64,000 bases of DNA from Cyanoderma ruficeps (lineage: Eukaryota; Chordata; Aves; Passeriformes; Timaliidae). The notes below the pieces were generated by a model. That model ran no database searches and had not been told where the DNA came from. It worked only from the letters and a program-made list of their open reading frames with translations. Of the stretch, positions 13,479 through 24,163 are shown piece by piece. Numbering within the stretch: position 1 is the stretch's first letter; every line of letters begins with the position of its first letter. Where the stretch lies: positions 2,631,350 through 2,695,349 of the forward strand of contig VZDJ01000223.1 in the NCBI GenBank assembly GCA_008694505.1, given 5' to 3'. The translations under genes were made by a program, and so were the position numbers.

Positions 13479-16269
13479 GGACACCTGCCGGCGGCGGGCA
13501 GCACCACCGGCCCGACCACGGGCGGGACAGGGGGCTCCGGCAGCCCTGGGGAGGAGGAGGAAACAGGAGAGCCAGGCAGATCAAAGCCCACAGGGAACTG
13601 CAAATGGCACCTTTTATTCCTAGATGCTTGGAGACAGGTAAAGGTTAGTTTTATACACAGCAGTAAGAACACAGATAGGAGGAGGGAGAGAGTTGCCATG
13701 CAGTGGAGGGAGAGGAGGTTTCCAGAAACCAGAAATCTCTGAGATGTAGAAGTCATGAAAATGCTGATGAATTTACTTTTGTTGAGTTTTTAAGACAACA
13801 TCTTGTGTCACTGTTTTCCTGTCAGTTGATGAGGAATCCTAGCACTTACGTGGCATATTGTGCTTTTTCACTACTTGCTCCTTTGGCAGTGGGAAGTATG
13901 TTATCAACAGGGAACGGGAGAGCTAGAGAAATTGTTACTAGAAATAAAGCTCAGGGATTCCGTATCCCAACACCTTGCTGCTTCTGATGGATTATACTGC
14001 CCGTGTGTTTTAGATCAGATTGGGCCTTTTCAGTTTGAGCTGGGCTGTGGAGGATGGAATCTGACATGTTCAGAGCTGGTACTGACATGACAGCTGACTG
14101 CTGACCTCACAAGGCAGTTTCTGTTCTCTGCCAATATTTAGTCTCACAGAATGGTGGGTAGGACTTTCACACATCCTTCACTGAGTAAAGAGCTCAAAGT
14201 CTGTTCACAAAGATTCAAGCTCAGCTCAATTGGTTGGGAACATCCATCCTTTTTTTTTTTGCCTGAAGTGGAACTGGAGAATGGGGACATGGCAGTTCAG
14301 CACCAGCCACGTCTGGGGGCAAGCTGGGACAGACATCCCAGGCCAGCACCTCTGAATATTGCTGCTCCTCTTACTGTGCTGCCTGTTCTGCAGCGCTTTG
14401 TGTGGTAGAACTCAAAGATTCCTTCTCTAATCACTGATGCCCAGAGCTGGTTATAAAGGAGTGCTGTGCATTTTGCAGCTCAAAAAAGGAATCACACCTA
14501 AGACAGAAACCATCCTTATTTAAAGGCAAATGTATTTTAATGTCACCATTAATCATTGGCTTTTAATTGGAAGAAGCTTTCTAAAATGCCAGTAGGAGTA
14601 CAGAAAATTTGTTTCAGGGTACTTTACAGCAAGAGCACAAAATATTCCCTATGATTTAAGTAGCTAAAGTACCTTATTTTCAGCGAGCTTGATAGACACG
14701 TTGTCACTGACTCTCTCCTGACTCCCACAGTGTCTGTTCAGTTTGCAAATAAAGCCAGATTTATGCAGCTTTTCTTTTGCTTACACTACTAATGCTAACA
14801 ACACATCCAAGTGTTAAACACAAAGCACTAAACTACGTAATTTTCTGCCTTAAAATACTGAACAAATGGTACTTTCCCTGTGAAGGGCTAGTAAAACAAA
14901 ATGATATTTGCAAGGTAAGATGCTATTGTATGTTTCAAAATATTTTTGTATTGTGTACATTCTGTATATTTTTGTTGTGACAATATTATTTGAGCACAGA
15001 ATCCATTAAATTTTTTTTTGTGGTTTTTTGTTTTCTGTTTCATTTATCGTTTCTTTTTTCCTTTTTTTAAATAAAATTGAGTTGTTCTATATGACACAGC
15101 AAAAAACCGACCAGAAACAACTTTCAAGGAGAGTTTTGTGAGTTTGTCTACAGTTAACATGGTATTTAACAAAGGAGCCCTTGGTTTGGAGCTCTGCCAT
15201 GTGATCTTCTAATAATGACATTGGTAACTCATTTTTATGTCTGTCTAACAGATGAAGGGGAGAGTGAACTGCAGCTTCATTTCTCCAGAAGATCTAATGA
15301 GGATGCAGAACTGGCTTGGGACTTGTATGGAAATTCAGGTGTTGTCCCACCTTTTGGCAGCTGTTCCTTCATTGCAGTGACCTCAGAACTGCAGGGAAGT
15401 TGATGACATTTGAGTATTTTTTTTTTCTGGGGAGGAGGGTTATGCTCTTTTAACATCAGGCTCTACTGAATGTTTTCAAATCTGAGAGCCAACACTCATG
15501 TTTTGAATCAAGAGTGGAAACAATATATCCAGAAAGTTCTGCAGTAAACCGCCAACTGATTAAAATAGAAACCCTTCTACCAATGTGGAAGGGGGAGGCT
15601 TATTTTGAAAAATAAGTTGTGTTTTTGTTGGGAAACACTGGGCTAAAGTGTAATTTATGGGAATGAAGATATATGTAGGAGCAGTTCCTGTCAGATGTGT
15701 AACTCCTAAGGGAGGCAGATCACTGCTACCATGTGTGGGGCCCAGCCCTTGCTGTCAGTTCTCTGCACTGAACTAAACTTTCCCAGACACTCAAATCTCT
15801 ATTCATTAGCTGAGGACTTTCAGCATGAAGGTAAGGTGGGTTTTGTCAGCTTTTGTCAGTTAATACAAAAGGTGTTACAGCCTACTGGCACCATACATTT
15901 TTGTGCTGTTCTTCACATCCAACTTATTTAACCACTAAGCTCTTTCTTGTTTCCCGATGAGCCAAAAAACTGAACAATCAGTGTTCCAACTTTGTTAGAA
16001 AGGAGGAGCAACAAAAGGTGACATATTTTATCGAGTGGTGCTGCTGTACTCATTCATGAAGGAAAACACTTGTTACTTCTCAGAGCTCCTGCAAATGACT
16101 GAATGAGGGGTTTGTTTTCTTTCACACTTTTCTTCTCTGACCTGCCCAAATACATTATATGCCACCTTGGCTGTTAATGCCACACTTGTAGCACCTCTGC
16201 ATGAAGGGATAAAGGGTTTTGAGCAGCAGACATCAAGGACCACACTCATGGACAATTTATAGGCGCACT

Positions 16270-17413
16270 ATTGAGGATTTCAACGTGTTTTATTGTCAAC
16301 CTTATTACAGGTTCAACATGGTGGTGTCACAGGAAAGCAGCAGCTCCTGCCCTCACAGTACAGAGTCACACTGAACCACGTTAGTTACAGGCACTGTCTC
16401 AGGGGGAGTCCAAACACCCTCTGCTGCAAAGGGAACCAACAGGGAACTCTGCTTGTACCAGGTTTGCAGAAATCGCCCTCTTTAGGAGGTTACTCACAGA
16501 CATCGTGAGTTTTTATTCCAGCTGTAGCCAAACATTTCCTTTAGGTATTTTGCTGTCTATGTGTCCCATGATGTGGGTAAGAATCCATTGCTGATACAGT
16601 GAAATGTTTTAAAGTCCGAGTAATTAATTTGGGAAGTTCATTTACTTCAAATTCTGAAGAAGTTTTAATATTAAATATGCATTTTTTTCGTTTCTTCGTG
16701 ATTGAAAAACATAGGACTCTTTACAGTTATGCAAAACTGTAACATAAGAACACACAAAGAAGATCTTGATCACATCTCAGACTAAGGAAGAAGGGGACAC
16801 ATCAAATAGGCTGGGAATTTCAGATACCTGTTGTGTGTGTGCACATACAGGCACAAAGAAAATGATCACTGCAACAGTTCAGTCTTAAGGCAGCTCTGTT
16901 TCATGCCAATCACCAGCTTGTCTATCCAGTGGCAGCAGAACAAACCCAGCAGTTTGAAAGCAGAAACCACCTACAAACTTGGTACCTAGGTTCTCTTACC
17001 TAAACTAAAATGATTAATTCATTATCTAGATCTATCCAAATGTTTGTGCTTCTTAATTAAAACAAAGTAGCCATATCTAAATGATTTTAAAGATATTTAA
17101 AATATTTAAAACAGTGAAATGCTTGCCAGGTAAGGGATTTGGGTTTGGTTTTGCAATGACTGTAAAAATCAAATGTCATGATTTCCTCAGAACAGAAGCA
17201 AGTCAGTTGGAGAATCTGAAAACTGTGCGGGAGTTTGTGATATCTGATGTTTACACATTAAAAAAGCTCATAGTGCTTTGTCTAAAAACAAGAAAAGGTA
17301 GGTTAAAGGTTAAACTGCAACTAAAGTTTGACTTGGGCAATACTTTTAAATATAAATTAAAAATCCTGCAATAGCTGCACTGAAGAAATGAATGATTTAT
17401 ACATAAGATAATT
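16270..17413 (-). other. C17orf75: C17orf75 3' UTR with polyadenylation signal
   Basis: On the minus strand, an AATAAA hexamer lies at 16294-16289, about 1.1 kb after the C17orf75 stop codon. The sequence between has no coding features. The gene is convergent with RHBDL3, and the gap between the two putative ends is about 1.2 kb (15.1-16.3 kb), where nothing else was recognised. Confidence 0.5.
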
Positions 17414-20400
17414 TTAAGCCACTGATGTTTCTCTCATGAATTCCTCCAGAACAGTCACTACGTTCCTGGCTTCTGGCATTTCTGCATGTTCTACTTTCAC
17501 AATCTTCAGCAGGATGTCCCCACTGCCACAGTTCTTTAGGAACAAGTAGCACTTGAACAAGGCGTAGTGGTTCATTTCAGCCTGGCGGATAAACCTCTTC
17601 AGGTTGTTAATGTCCTGGATAGCCTGGGGAAAGAGGAACAGCATTTGCTTATCCTCCTGCATGGAATGAAAACACACTATCGTGGAAAATAAAGGACAAA
17701 TAGCAGGAGAAGCAAAAATATTTCCAATAGAAATTTTACTCTTACTACTTAAGAGTAATATAAGGATTGAATATTGTCTTGGATACATATCATAGCTTTT
17801 ACTGTAATGGTGCAAAATGTGTTGTGTCCAACTTCTGTTGGATAAGAATTCTATAATGGCAGCTCTCTTAAGAAGTGTTAGCTACTGGAGCCACGTTACC
17901 AGTTGCATGAGATTCTGTGTGCAAGGCTCAGATTAACAGTACTTGAAGAAAACAAACAACAGCAACAAAGAAGGTGGGTTTTACTTTAAATTTGAGAAAG
18001 GACCTTTGAAACATTCACTGAAGAAGTTTTCACACTAATTTACAGCTGTTCTTGTCAACTACAGTAAGCCAGCCCTCAAATTAAGCTTCAGAGTTAATCA
18101 GTTAATGACATATAGACATCATAATAACCTAAAACTTTTATTCACTGCAAAATAATATTTTGCATATAGTATTTGCTCCCTCAGTAACCCCAATATCTTC
18201 TTCAAGCCTTTAACATATATGCACAGGTACCTTCAATTTAAAGTTTTCCAAAATCTGTCGGAAGAGAAATGGATTTCCACCTTCAGCACCATTCACAAAA
18301 GCTTGCATCCAGTCCTCACAGAATCTGTTGTTTCCTGTTTAATGTTCAGGAACACAGAGATGACAAAAAGCAAATGAGCACAACATAAATATACAGCTCT
18401 ATTCACCTGGTCTAATCACTCTCATTTAACAAGCAATAGCAATAAACCTGGAACAGGAAATGAGTCTTTAAAAAAAAAAATGGAAAAGAAAAGCAAACAC
18501 AGCTACAGTGATTACACAAGACTGTGTTCTGATTGTTGAATCCCTTTTCCCAATATTTATCAAAACCACAACAGGAAAAAAAAAGTTTTGCAGATTCCCT
18601 GAATTGTACAAGTCACACTTTCTTGGTCCACAAACGAAATGTACTGTGGGTTTTACTACCAAGCATTTTCAACCCAGAGTTCCAGTGTGTCTGGTGTAAC
18701 AAAATACTCTGGTACCTCGTAGGAAAACAGAACCCAAACTTTCTGGGGAGGAGCCCATAAGCTTCTAAATACCCTCAATTGCCTCAAACGTCCCAGCCCT
18801 CAGCAGCTGATGGATCCAAGGGAGCAACATGAAGTTGTAATGCAATGTTGTAACACGTAATCTCACCTGCATTATGCAGCTGGGGCTGAGGCCCACTGCA
18901 GTCTACAACCATGGACTTGTGCTGTTCCTCTGTCATGGCAATGCACAGGGAGGTCATTGTGCCTTCCTGGACAAGTCCTTGGAGGCTGGCAGCTGCCAGG
19001 AACCTGACACAGAAAGCTCTTGTCAACTCTTGCTCCTTTACAACTCCTGGACACCAAGGTGGCTGTCAGACACAGTAGCCAAGTTACTCAAAGGTTCCTT
19101 GGGCTCAAAGTATCTTTACCTGCTGATGTCCTTTTCTGTTCTTTCATCTGCATTTTTGACTTCTACAGGAGTGTAACTCAGAGCCTTGAACAAAAAAAGA
19201 AACAAAAAGAAAAACAAAAGGAAAAAAGCTGGATGTAACTTCAGTATTACTTTTGTTGCTATATTGCAGTTCTGAGCAATAAATACATAATGTGGTACTT
19301 TAAAAATTGTTCTTGCCAAGGCAGTACTCTGTATTATGGCCACTGCAGCTGGTTCTGCACTCAGAAGGAATTCAGCAGTTATTCTCTGTTAGCTATTCCA
19401 TCCAAAGCCTCCTCAAACTCAGGGACTAGAGCTAGGACTAATCTCTTTTCTGTTTCCAGTGAATTACACAAGGCACACACACAATGTAACACCCCTTTTC
19501 ATTCAGAGGAATTATGGCATGGACAGCCTGCTCATGCTATTTCTGATTTTCTTCCTCTAATTTCAGCATGGACACCATTAGGTAATTTGGTTTTTTAAGT
19601 GATAAGAAATCGTTACACGCTTCTTTAGCAATAAGCAGGGGAGAAGTACTTGCTCTACAACAACAACAAAAAGAAGGGTTTCTCATTTCCTTCTGCTAGG
19701 AAAGCAAATGCAAGAAACATTTTAACCATGCTGGAGTCACTGAGATGCCTTCTGGAGGTTTCTTAGTTACTCAGTTTTAAATACACTTACAGCATGTAGC
19801 AGAGAGGCAAGTTTGTCCTGGAAGAGCTGCACCACCCTCTGGATAGGGCAGATGGCATCCTCAAACCAGCTCCTCAGGTAGGGGCTAACACAGGCCTCCA
19901 AATTTTTTTGCTGTAACACATCGAAACATTAAAACTTTAACTACAAATCAGATTTCTACACCAATAGAAATATTAATAGAGCCTATTAATAATCTACTCG
20001 ACCTAAGATAATTGGATGTTGGAACCTATAGTCTTAATCTCAAACCACAGAGAACCATAATAATGAGTTTGACATTTAAAGCCTGACTTTATCAGCAATG
20101 AGAGGCTTTGCATTTTAAGAAACTGCCAGAACTGTAATATTATGGTATATATTGATTGAAGACCATGCAACAGCAGATGGGATGACAAAGAGCCTTAAAG
20201 TGCAGAATTTCCACTAGAACAATGGGACAAGAAACCCACAAATCTCCTTTCTTAACATTCAGAACTGGTAAGAATCAAGGTGGACATTGATAAGTTCCTT
20301 GTAGACCATTACCTTTTATCAGTTATTCTTCTCTTCAGATTTAACTGTAAGTGACCTTTAAGAGATTGATGACTGGCACAAAAAGGTGCCCCCTTCCTTT

Positions 20401-22628
20401 TTTTCCTTTTGACTTGTGTGGCTGATAGCACCTTAGACATTCATTATACTACAGTGAGTCAAGTATCTCTCCCAGTGTAGTACTGGTAGTTAAAACACCT
20501 ATTTTTTCTCTAGAGATTAGATCTTCCAGATGGTTTTAGCAATTAATCTGCATAAATACTAATTTTCACCACTTAAAAAAAAAGTTAGGGTTTACCTCCA
20601 AATCAAGGTTTATCTTCAGATTTTGAATGTATTTGTCCAGCTCAATTCTGAAAGTATCTTCTTAAGGAAAATAAGATGTTATACAGTTAAGCCCTGTATA
20701 TTTTCCCTTCAGTATATGGCTGTTACTGACATTTTCAGTTACTGGAAGATGAGCACAAACGAGCTGATTTCAAGGAGGAACAGACAAAATGACAAGATAA
20801 TTTTTACATCATCTCCCCCTCCATACAGGTGAAGAAAGTTAAAGGTAAGGATATAGTTCCAGACCTTTCTCTGAGCCACCTAAGAAACAAACCACATATT
20901 CTGGAGCATTGACGTCCGATTCCAATGTTGCCATTTCCAGAAGACTTTCTTGTTGGAAACGACAGTAGTAACAACCAACTTTACCTTCTGGTATACTATG
21001 AGAAAAGGAAAAAAAAAAAAGAAAAAATATTACTTTCTTCCAGATATATCACAACAACTAAGTGCAAAAAGCAGACATATATGATTTCTGAGGTAATTTT
21101 AACCATTAGCACTGGTGGCTCCTATGGCCATGGTAGGTGCAGCCATAGGTGCAGGTCTTAGACCTTCTCTTTTTTCTTCTGTGTGATCAGAGTCGTTTAA
21201 AAGGAAATAATCATAAACATCTGTAGTATTTTTTTAAGTATTAAAACAGTAAATTATTTAAAACTGTATTTTTCTCCAGGTTAACTGAAAAAGGAAAGTA
21301 CCATTGTGTAAGCCTGCTATTAACAGCAGCAATAGACTGAGAACATAGAATCAGGATTAAACCTAAGTGCAGCAGCAGGCAGGCAAGCAAGATGTGCCAA
21401 TGTTCCTTACAGTTCTCATTCACCAATAATTTCAAAAATTTACCTCAGCCCCACTGACGCTACATTCCCCATTCCTTCAAAGAGCGCTCCTTTAGTGAGA
21501 CGCTTCGCAATGAAACTGCGCAACTCCGTCTCCGCTTCAGCTGGGAGGTTGGTGTCCAGCAAGGAGAGGCTGTAAAAACCAGAAGAAACTGTTACCAAGA
21601 AGCAAATGTTACTGTTTTGTGTCTCTCAGCAAGCGCAGAACCTGCCTCTAGCAGGGGGGTCCCTGTGATCTCTGGCGACAGCTACAGCAGTTCTGTGACT
21701 TTTGGCCCATCATGAGCAGTCGGTGGTTTGCCCACTCACAGCAGTCTGGAGACGTGGTGTCAGCTCACACCGACCTTCCCAGCAGCTACAGACAAGACAC
21801 TGCCCTCTTTGTTCCTATGTTACCCCAACTGTAACATAGAGCTTATGGAACAATGTCCATTGAAAATTAATAAAATTTTTGTTGTATGTTACCTACATGA
21901 AAAACTAAGTCAATACAGCAATATCAAGTAGCAAAAAAAAGATAGTTCAAGCTCAAGGATGATAGTTTCTGTTTAATACATTACTTGAGCTCTGTATGCA
22001 TGTCCATTCCCCAGGTATTCCAGAAGAAGTGCCATGGGGACTCCAGAACGCTTTCACAGGGAGTTGTGGTATGAAAGGACTGCAGAGGACCTAACAGTAA
22101 TCTGACAGCAACACGGCAAAGTCTTCAAACCGGGCTATTCCCGCGCTTCTGCTGCTGTGCAGCTCAGTTTTACCTGAAGTCTTCGGTGGAGGGTGTGTGT
22201 GCCTCGGCGCTGCGGGCACTGCCATCCCCGCCGGCGGCTCCCTGCTGCGGGCACCTGCAACCCAAGTGATTCCCGGGAGTAAGTTTACAGCCGTGACACG
22301 CAACAGGGAACAAGGGCTGCAGCAGGGAAAAGGCACGGCCCGAGGGCAAATAAAAAGTAGGAGCAGGGAATCGGTGCATTATGGGAGGAGAAGAATCTCA
22401 CTGGGGAGAGAAAGAGGGGGAAAAAATAGAGGGAATTGAGGGAGCTGGGAATGGCCAAGGCCTGGGCAGGGCCTCCCTGAGGGGGAACCCGGCTCCTCAC
22501 CTGCGGTAGCCATAGAGGCCGTGGTAGGTGCAGCCGTGCCGCTCCGGCCGCCGCTCCTCGCCCGCTCCGCCGCCCTCCTCACTGCTCTCCAGCTCCCGCT
22601 CATCGCCGTCCGGCAGCGCCGGCAGCAT
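17414..22628 (-). CDS. C17orf75: C17orf75 (NJMU-R1), complete, ten exons
   Basis: The exons in transcript order are 22628-22501, 22254-22174, 21569-21444, 20995-20855, 20653-20596, 19910-19791, 19184-19120, 19003-18867, 18334-18231 and 17623-17414. They sum to 1170 nt, or 389 residues plus TAA, close to the human length of about 396. The start is the ATG at 22628 in a CpG-rich exon (MLPALPDGDERELESSEEGG), with a purine at -3. Recognisable conserved blocks include YVVCFLGGSEKGLELF, SWFEDAICPIQRVV, GTMTSLCIAMTEEQHKS, FCEDWMQAF and RFIRQAEMNHYALFKCY. The protein is known as a partner of WDR11 and FAM91A1 in the complex that tethers AP-1-derived vesicles at the trans-Golgi; it has no enzymatic motif that I can see. 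All junctions are AG/GT and in frame except the fourth intron, which is an AT-AC intron of the minor spliceosome. The C-terminus (RETSVA) differs from the human ending as I recall it. Confidence 0.93.
19191..19229 (+). repeat. A-rich simple sequence
   Basis: A purine run of A interrupted by single G or C bases sits just before the acceptor of C17orf75 exon 7. On the transcribed minus strand it forms the T-rich polypyrimidine tract of that acceptor, which may be why it is kept. Confidence 0.6.
20654..20854 (-). other. C17orf75: Minor-class (U12) AT-AC intron of C17orf75
   Basis: Read on the minus strand, the intron begins ATATCCTTACC, a full match to the U12-type AT-AC donor, and ends GATAC. 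A branch-point-like TTCCTTAAG (20669-20661) lies just before the end, close to the U12 consensus TTCCTTAAC. No usable GT donor lies in the right phase, and reading on gives a stop within four codons. Joining at AT and AC restores LELFRIELDKYIQ, the conserved family sequence as I recall it. The branch A to 3' end spacing is about 8 nt, which is short. A nearby AG 6 nt downstream would also keep frame but drop Phe-Arg. Confidence 0.9.
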
Positions 22629-22800
22629 CGCGGCCCCGGCCCCGCCTGTGCCGCGGGGAGCCACCGAGCCGCGCTGCCGCCCCGCCCCGCCGGCTGCGCC
22701 GTGAACCCGCCCCGGGGCCCGGCGCTGGGAGGAGCCTGCGGAGCGCACGGTGTCCTCGGCCCACCGAGGGCGGTACCGAGCCGTGCTCCTCCGTTTGTGT
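22480..22800 (-). promoter_or_regulatory. C17orf75: CpG-rich promoter and first exon of C17orf75
   Basis: CpG density rises sharply over the first coding exon and the roughly 170 bp upstream of its ATG, and falls back beyond 22800. This is the expected CpG-island promoter of a housekeeping gene on the minus strand. No TATA box was seen, and the exact transcription start cannot be read. Confidence 0.65.
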
Positions 22801-23045
22801 AATGCACAGAAAAATGCGATAGAGGCGCCGCGGTGCCTCTGCCAGTACAAGTAATCCTTCAAAAGCCGGTCGCTGATTTAACGGCAGGACCTGCTCAAGT
22901 GACATCATAGAAGGGTTTGGATTGGAAGGGGATTTGGCAGGATTAGCCATGCTCTCTGCTTTTAAAAAGTTCTGCTTCTGAAATACTTTTTTCTTGTTAA
23001 AACAACACATCTGTTAACTCGGCCTTGTGGGTACCGGGTAGTTAC

Positions 23046-23235
23046 AGAATGAAAATCAGAGAACTGGGGTTGGAAGGGACCTCTGGAGATCATCCGATTC
23101 AACTCCCCTGCCAAGGCAGGGTCATCTGGAGCAGGTGACACAGGAACACATCCGGGTGGGTTTGGAATGTCACCAGAGAGGGAGACTCCACAATCTCCTT
23201 CTGCAAACAAGCCCCGTATGGAACAGCTGTGTCTC
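23046..23235 (-). mobile_element. CR1 LINE 3' fragment (antisense to +)
   Basis: The plus strand reads GGTTGGAAGGGACCTCTGG, AGATCATCC, a CCCCTGCC..GGCAGGG block, then GGAGACTCCACAATCTC. This is the well-known reverse complement of the avian CR1 3' end. The element is therefore on the minus strand with its 3' end near 23046, and it is 5'-truncated as usual. It is diverged from the consensus. Confidence 0.8.
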
Positions 23236-23249
23236 TCCAACTGCAGCAG

Positions 23250-23335
23250 GGCAACTGCAAAGGGTTGGACATAGCTGATGGCTGAACTTGATCTTACAGG
23301 TCTTTTCCATCTTGATGATTCTGCGATTCTCTTCT
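23250..23335 (+). mobile_element. CR1 LINE 3' tail (+ strand)
   Basis: The sequence GAACTTGATCTTACAGGTC TTTTCCATCTTGATG followed by GATTCTGCGATTCT matches the sense-strand CR1 3' end, including the closing degenerate ATTCTRTG-type octamer repeats. It sits back to back with the inverted CR1 fragment at 23046-23235. Confidence 0.7.
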
Positions 23336-23649
23336 AAGCACCTGGTGGACCTGTGGTGAGCTGGAGAGCCATGGGGATAACACAGACACTGATTATCACT
23401 GTAACAGAGGGACCAGCCTCCATCCAGGTGCAGGTAACTGAGGATAGTGATGACTCAACACTTTTAAGTTGATTTTACTGTGTTCTCAAGGTGCCGGGCT
23501 CCCCCACATGCCATGGCCTCGCTGTCAGCACCCAGCAACACAGGCAGAACCAGCACCAGAACAGTGCCCAGAGCAGCCAGCTTCTTGCCCCATTAATATT
23601 TAATGGGGAAAACACTGTTTTTCTGTGACATTAAACATGAGGACAAGCA

Positions 23650-23865
23650 ACAGCTTAGGAGGAAGCTCTTGGCTCTGAGAGTGCTGAGGCCCTGGTACAG
23701 GCTGTCCAGAGAAGTTGGGGCTCTCCCATCCCTGGAAGTGTTCAAGGTCAGGTTGGACAGGGCTTGGAGCAATCCGGTCTAGTGGAAGCTGCCCCTGCCC
23801 ATGGCAGAGATGTGGAACGAGATGGGCTTTAAGGCACCTCCCAACCCAAACCACTCGATGACCGT
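23650..23865 (+). mobile_element. CR1 LINE 3' fragment (+ strand)
   Basis: It is recognised by CATCCCTGGAAGTG-like text, GTTCAAGGTCAGGTTGGAC, AGGGCTTGGAGCAA, the TCTAGTGGAAG and CTGCCCATGGCAG blocks, and CCTCCCAACCCAAACCA near the end. This order is the CR1 sense strand. It ends only about 50 bp upstream of the ZNF207 CpG-rich promoter. Confidence 0.85.
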
Positions 23866-23899
23866 TTCCGTGACACACTCAAGTGCCTCAGGCACAGCC

Positions 23900-24163
23900 C
23901 CCATACCCCGACTGGACAAAATGGCGGCGGCGCCGTGGGGCGTCACGGGACAGCCCGGGGGGGCGGCAACCGCCAGCGCATCACGTGAGCGCCCCCCCAG
24001 CCTGTTGGCGCGGTGTATTGTGGGAGTTCGGAGGCCGCAGCGGCGCCTGAGGGAGCTCGGCCGCCATTTTGTGCCTCTCGCTCGGTGCGGGGTGGCCGCG
24101 CGGGCGCTGCGGCTCTGACGGAGCGCTCGGCTCTCCTGCTCTGTAGGTCGGGGTGACGTCGCC
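23900..24163 (+). promoter_or_regulatory. ZNF207: ZNF207 promoter and 5' UTR with YY1-type sites
   Basis: A CpG-rich segment leads into the ZNF207 start codon and continues into intron 1 to about 24500. Visible motifs are CAAAATGGCGGC at 23917-23928 and its exact inverse GCCGCCATTTTG at 24060-24071 (both YY1-like), an E-box TCACGTGA at 23981-23988 (USF/TFE type), and a CRE-like TGACGTCG at 24154-24161. A TATTGTGGGAGTT block near 24015 resembles the inverse of a ZNF143/THAP11 element. TSS choice is probably close to the second YY1 motif, by analogy with YY1-initiated TATA-less promoters (inference). Confidence 0.65.

Larger units (their letters stand above)
9819..15095 (+). other. RHBDL3: RHBDL3 3' UTR and downstream flank
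   Basis: There is no further coding sequence after the RHBDL3 stop. AATAAA motifs occur at 14748-14753 and 15070-15075. The sequence just before the second (T-rich, with repeated TGTA/TATTTTT elements around 14930-15020) looks like the end of a vertebrate 3' UTR. A UTR of about 5.2 kb is therefore possible but not proven, and an earlier end cannot be excluded. The stretch includes the A-rich tract with an N at 13252 and the minisatellite at 13371-13478. Confidence 0.35.

Noticed and set aside
13178..13756. Overlapping long ORFs on both strands (up to 192 codons)
   Set aside because: They are produced by the 12-bp minisatellite, which lacks stops in several frames, and they run through an N-containing A tract. 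Repeats of Arg-Arg-Trp-Met or Ala-Ala-Ser-Ser are not a protein family.
20866..20875. GT donors inside the C17orf75 exon at 20855-20995 (for example after TTTCTTAG)
   Set aside because: They leave the wrong phase for the next exon and lose GGSEKGLEL. Only the AT-AC pair restores the protein.
22905..22935. Possible CR1 antisense scrap (TCATAGAAGGGTTTGG and following)
   Set aside because: Resembles a CR1 3' end, but only about 30 bp and degraded; too short to call.
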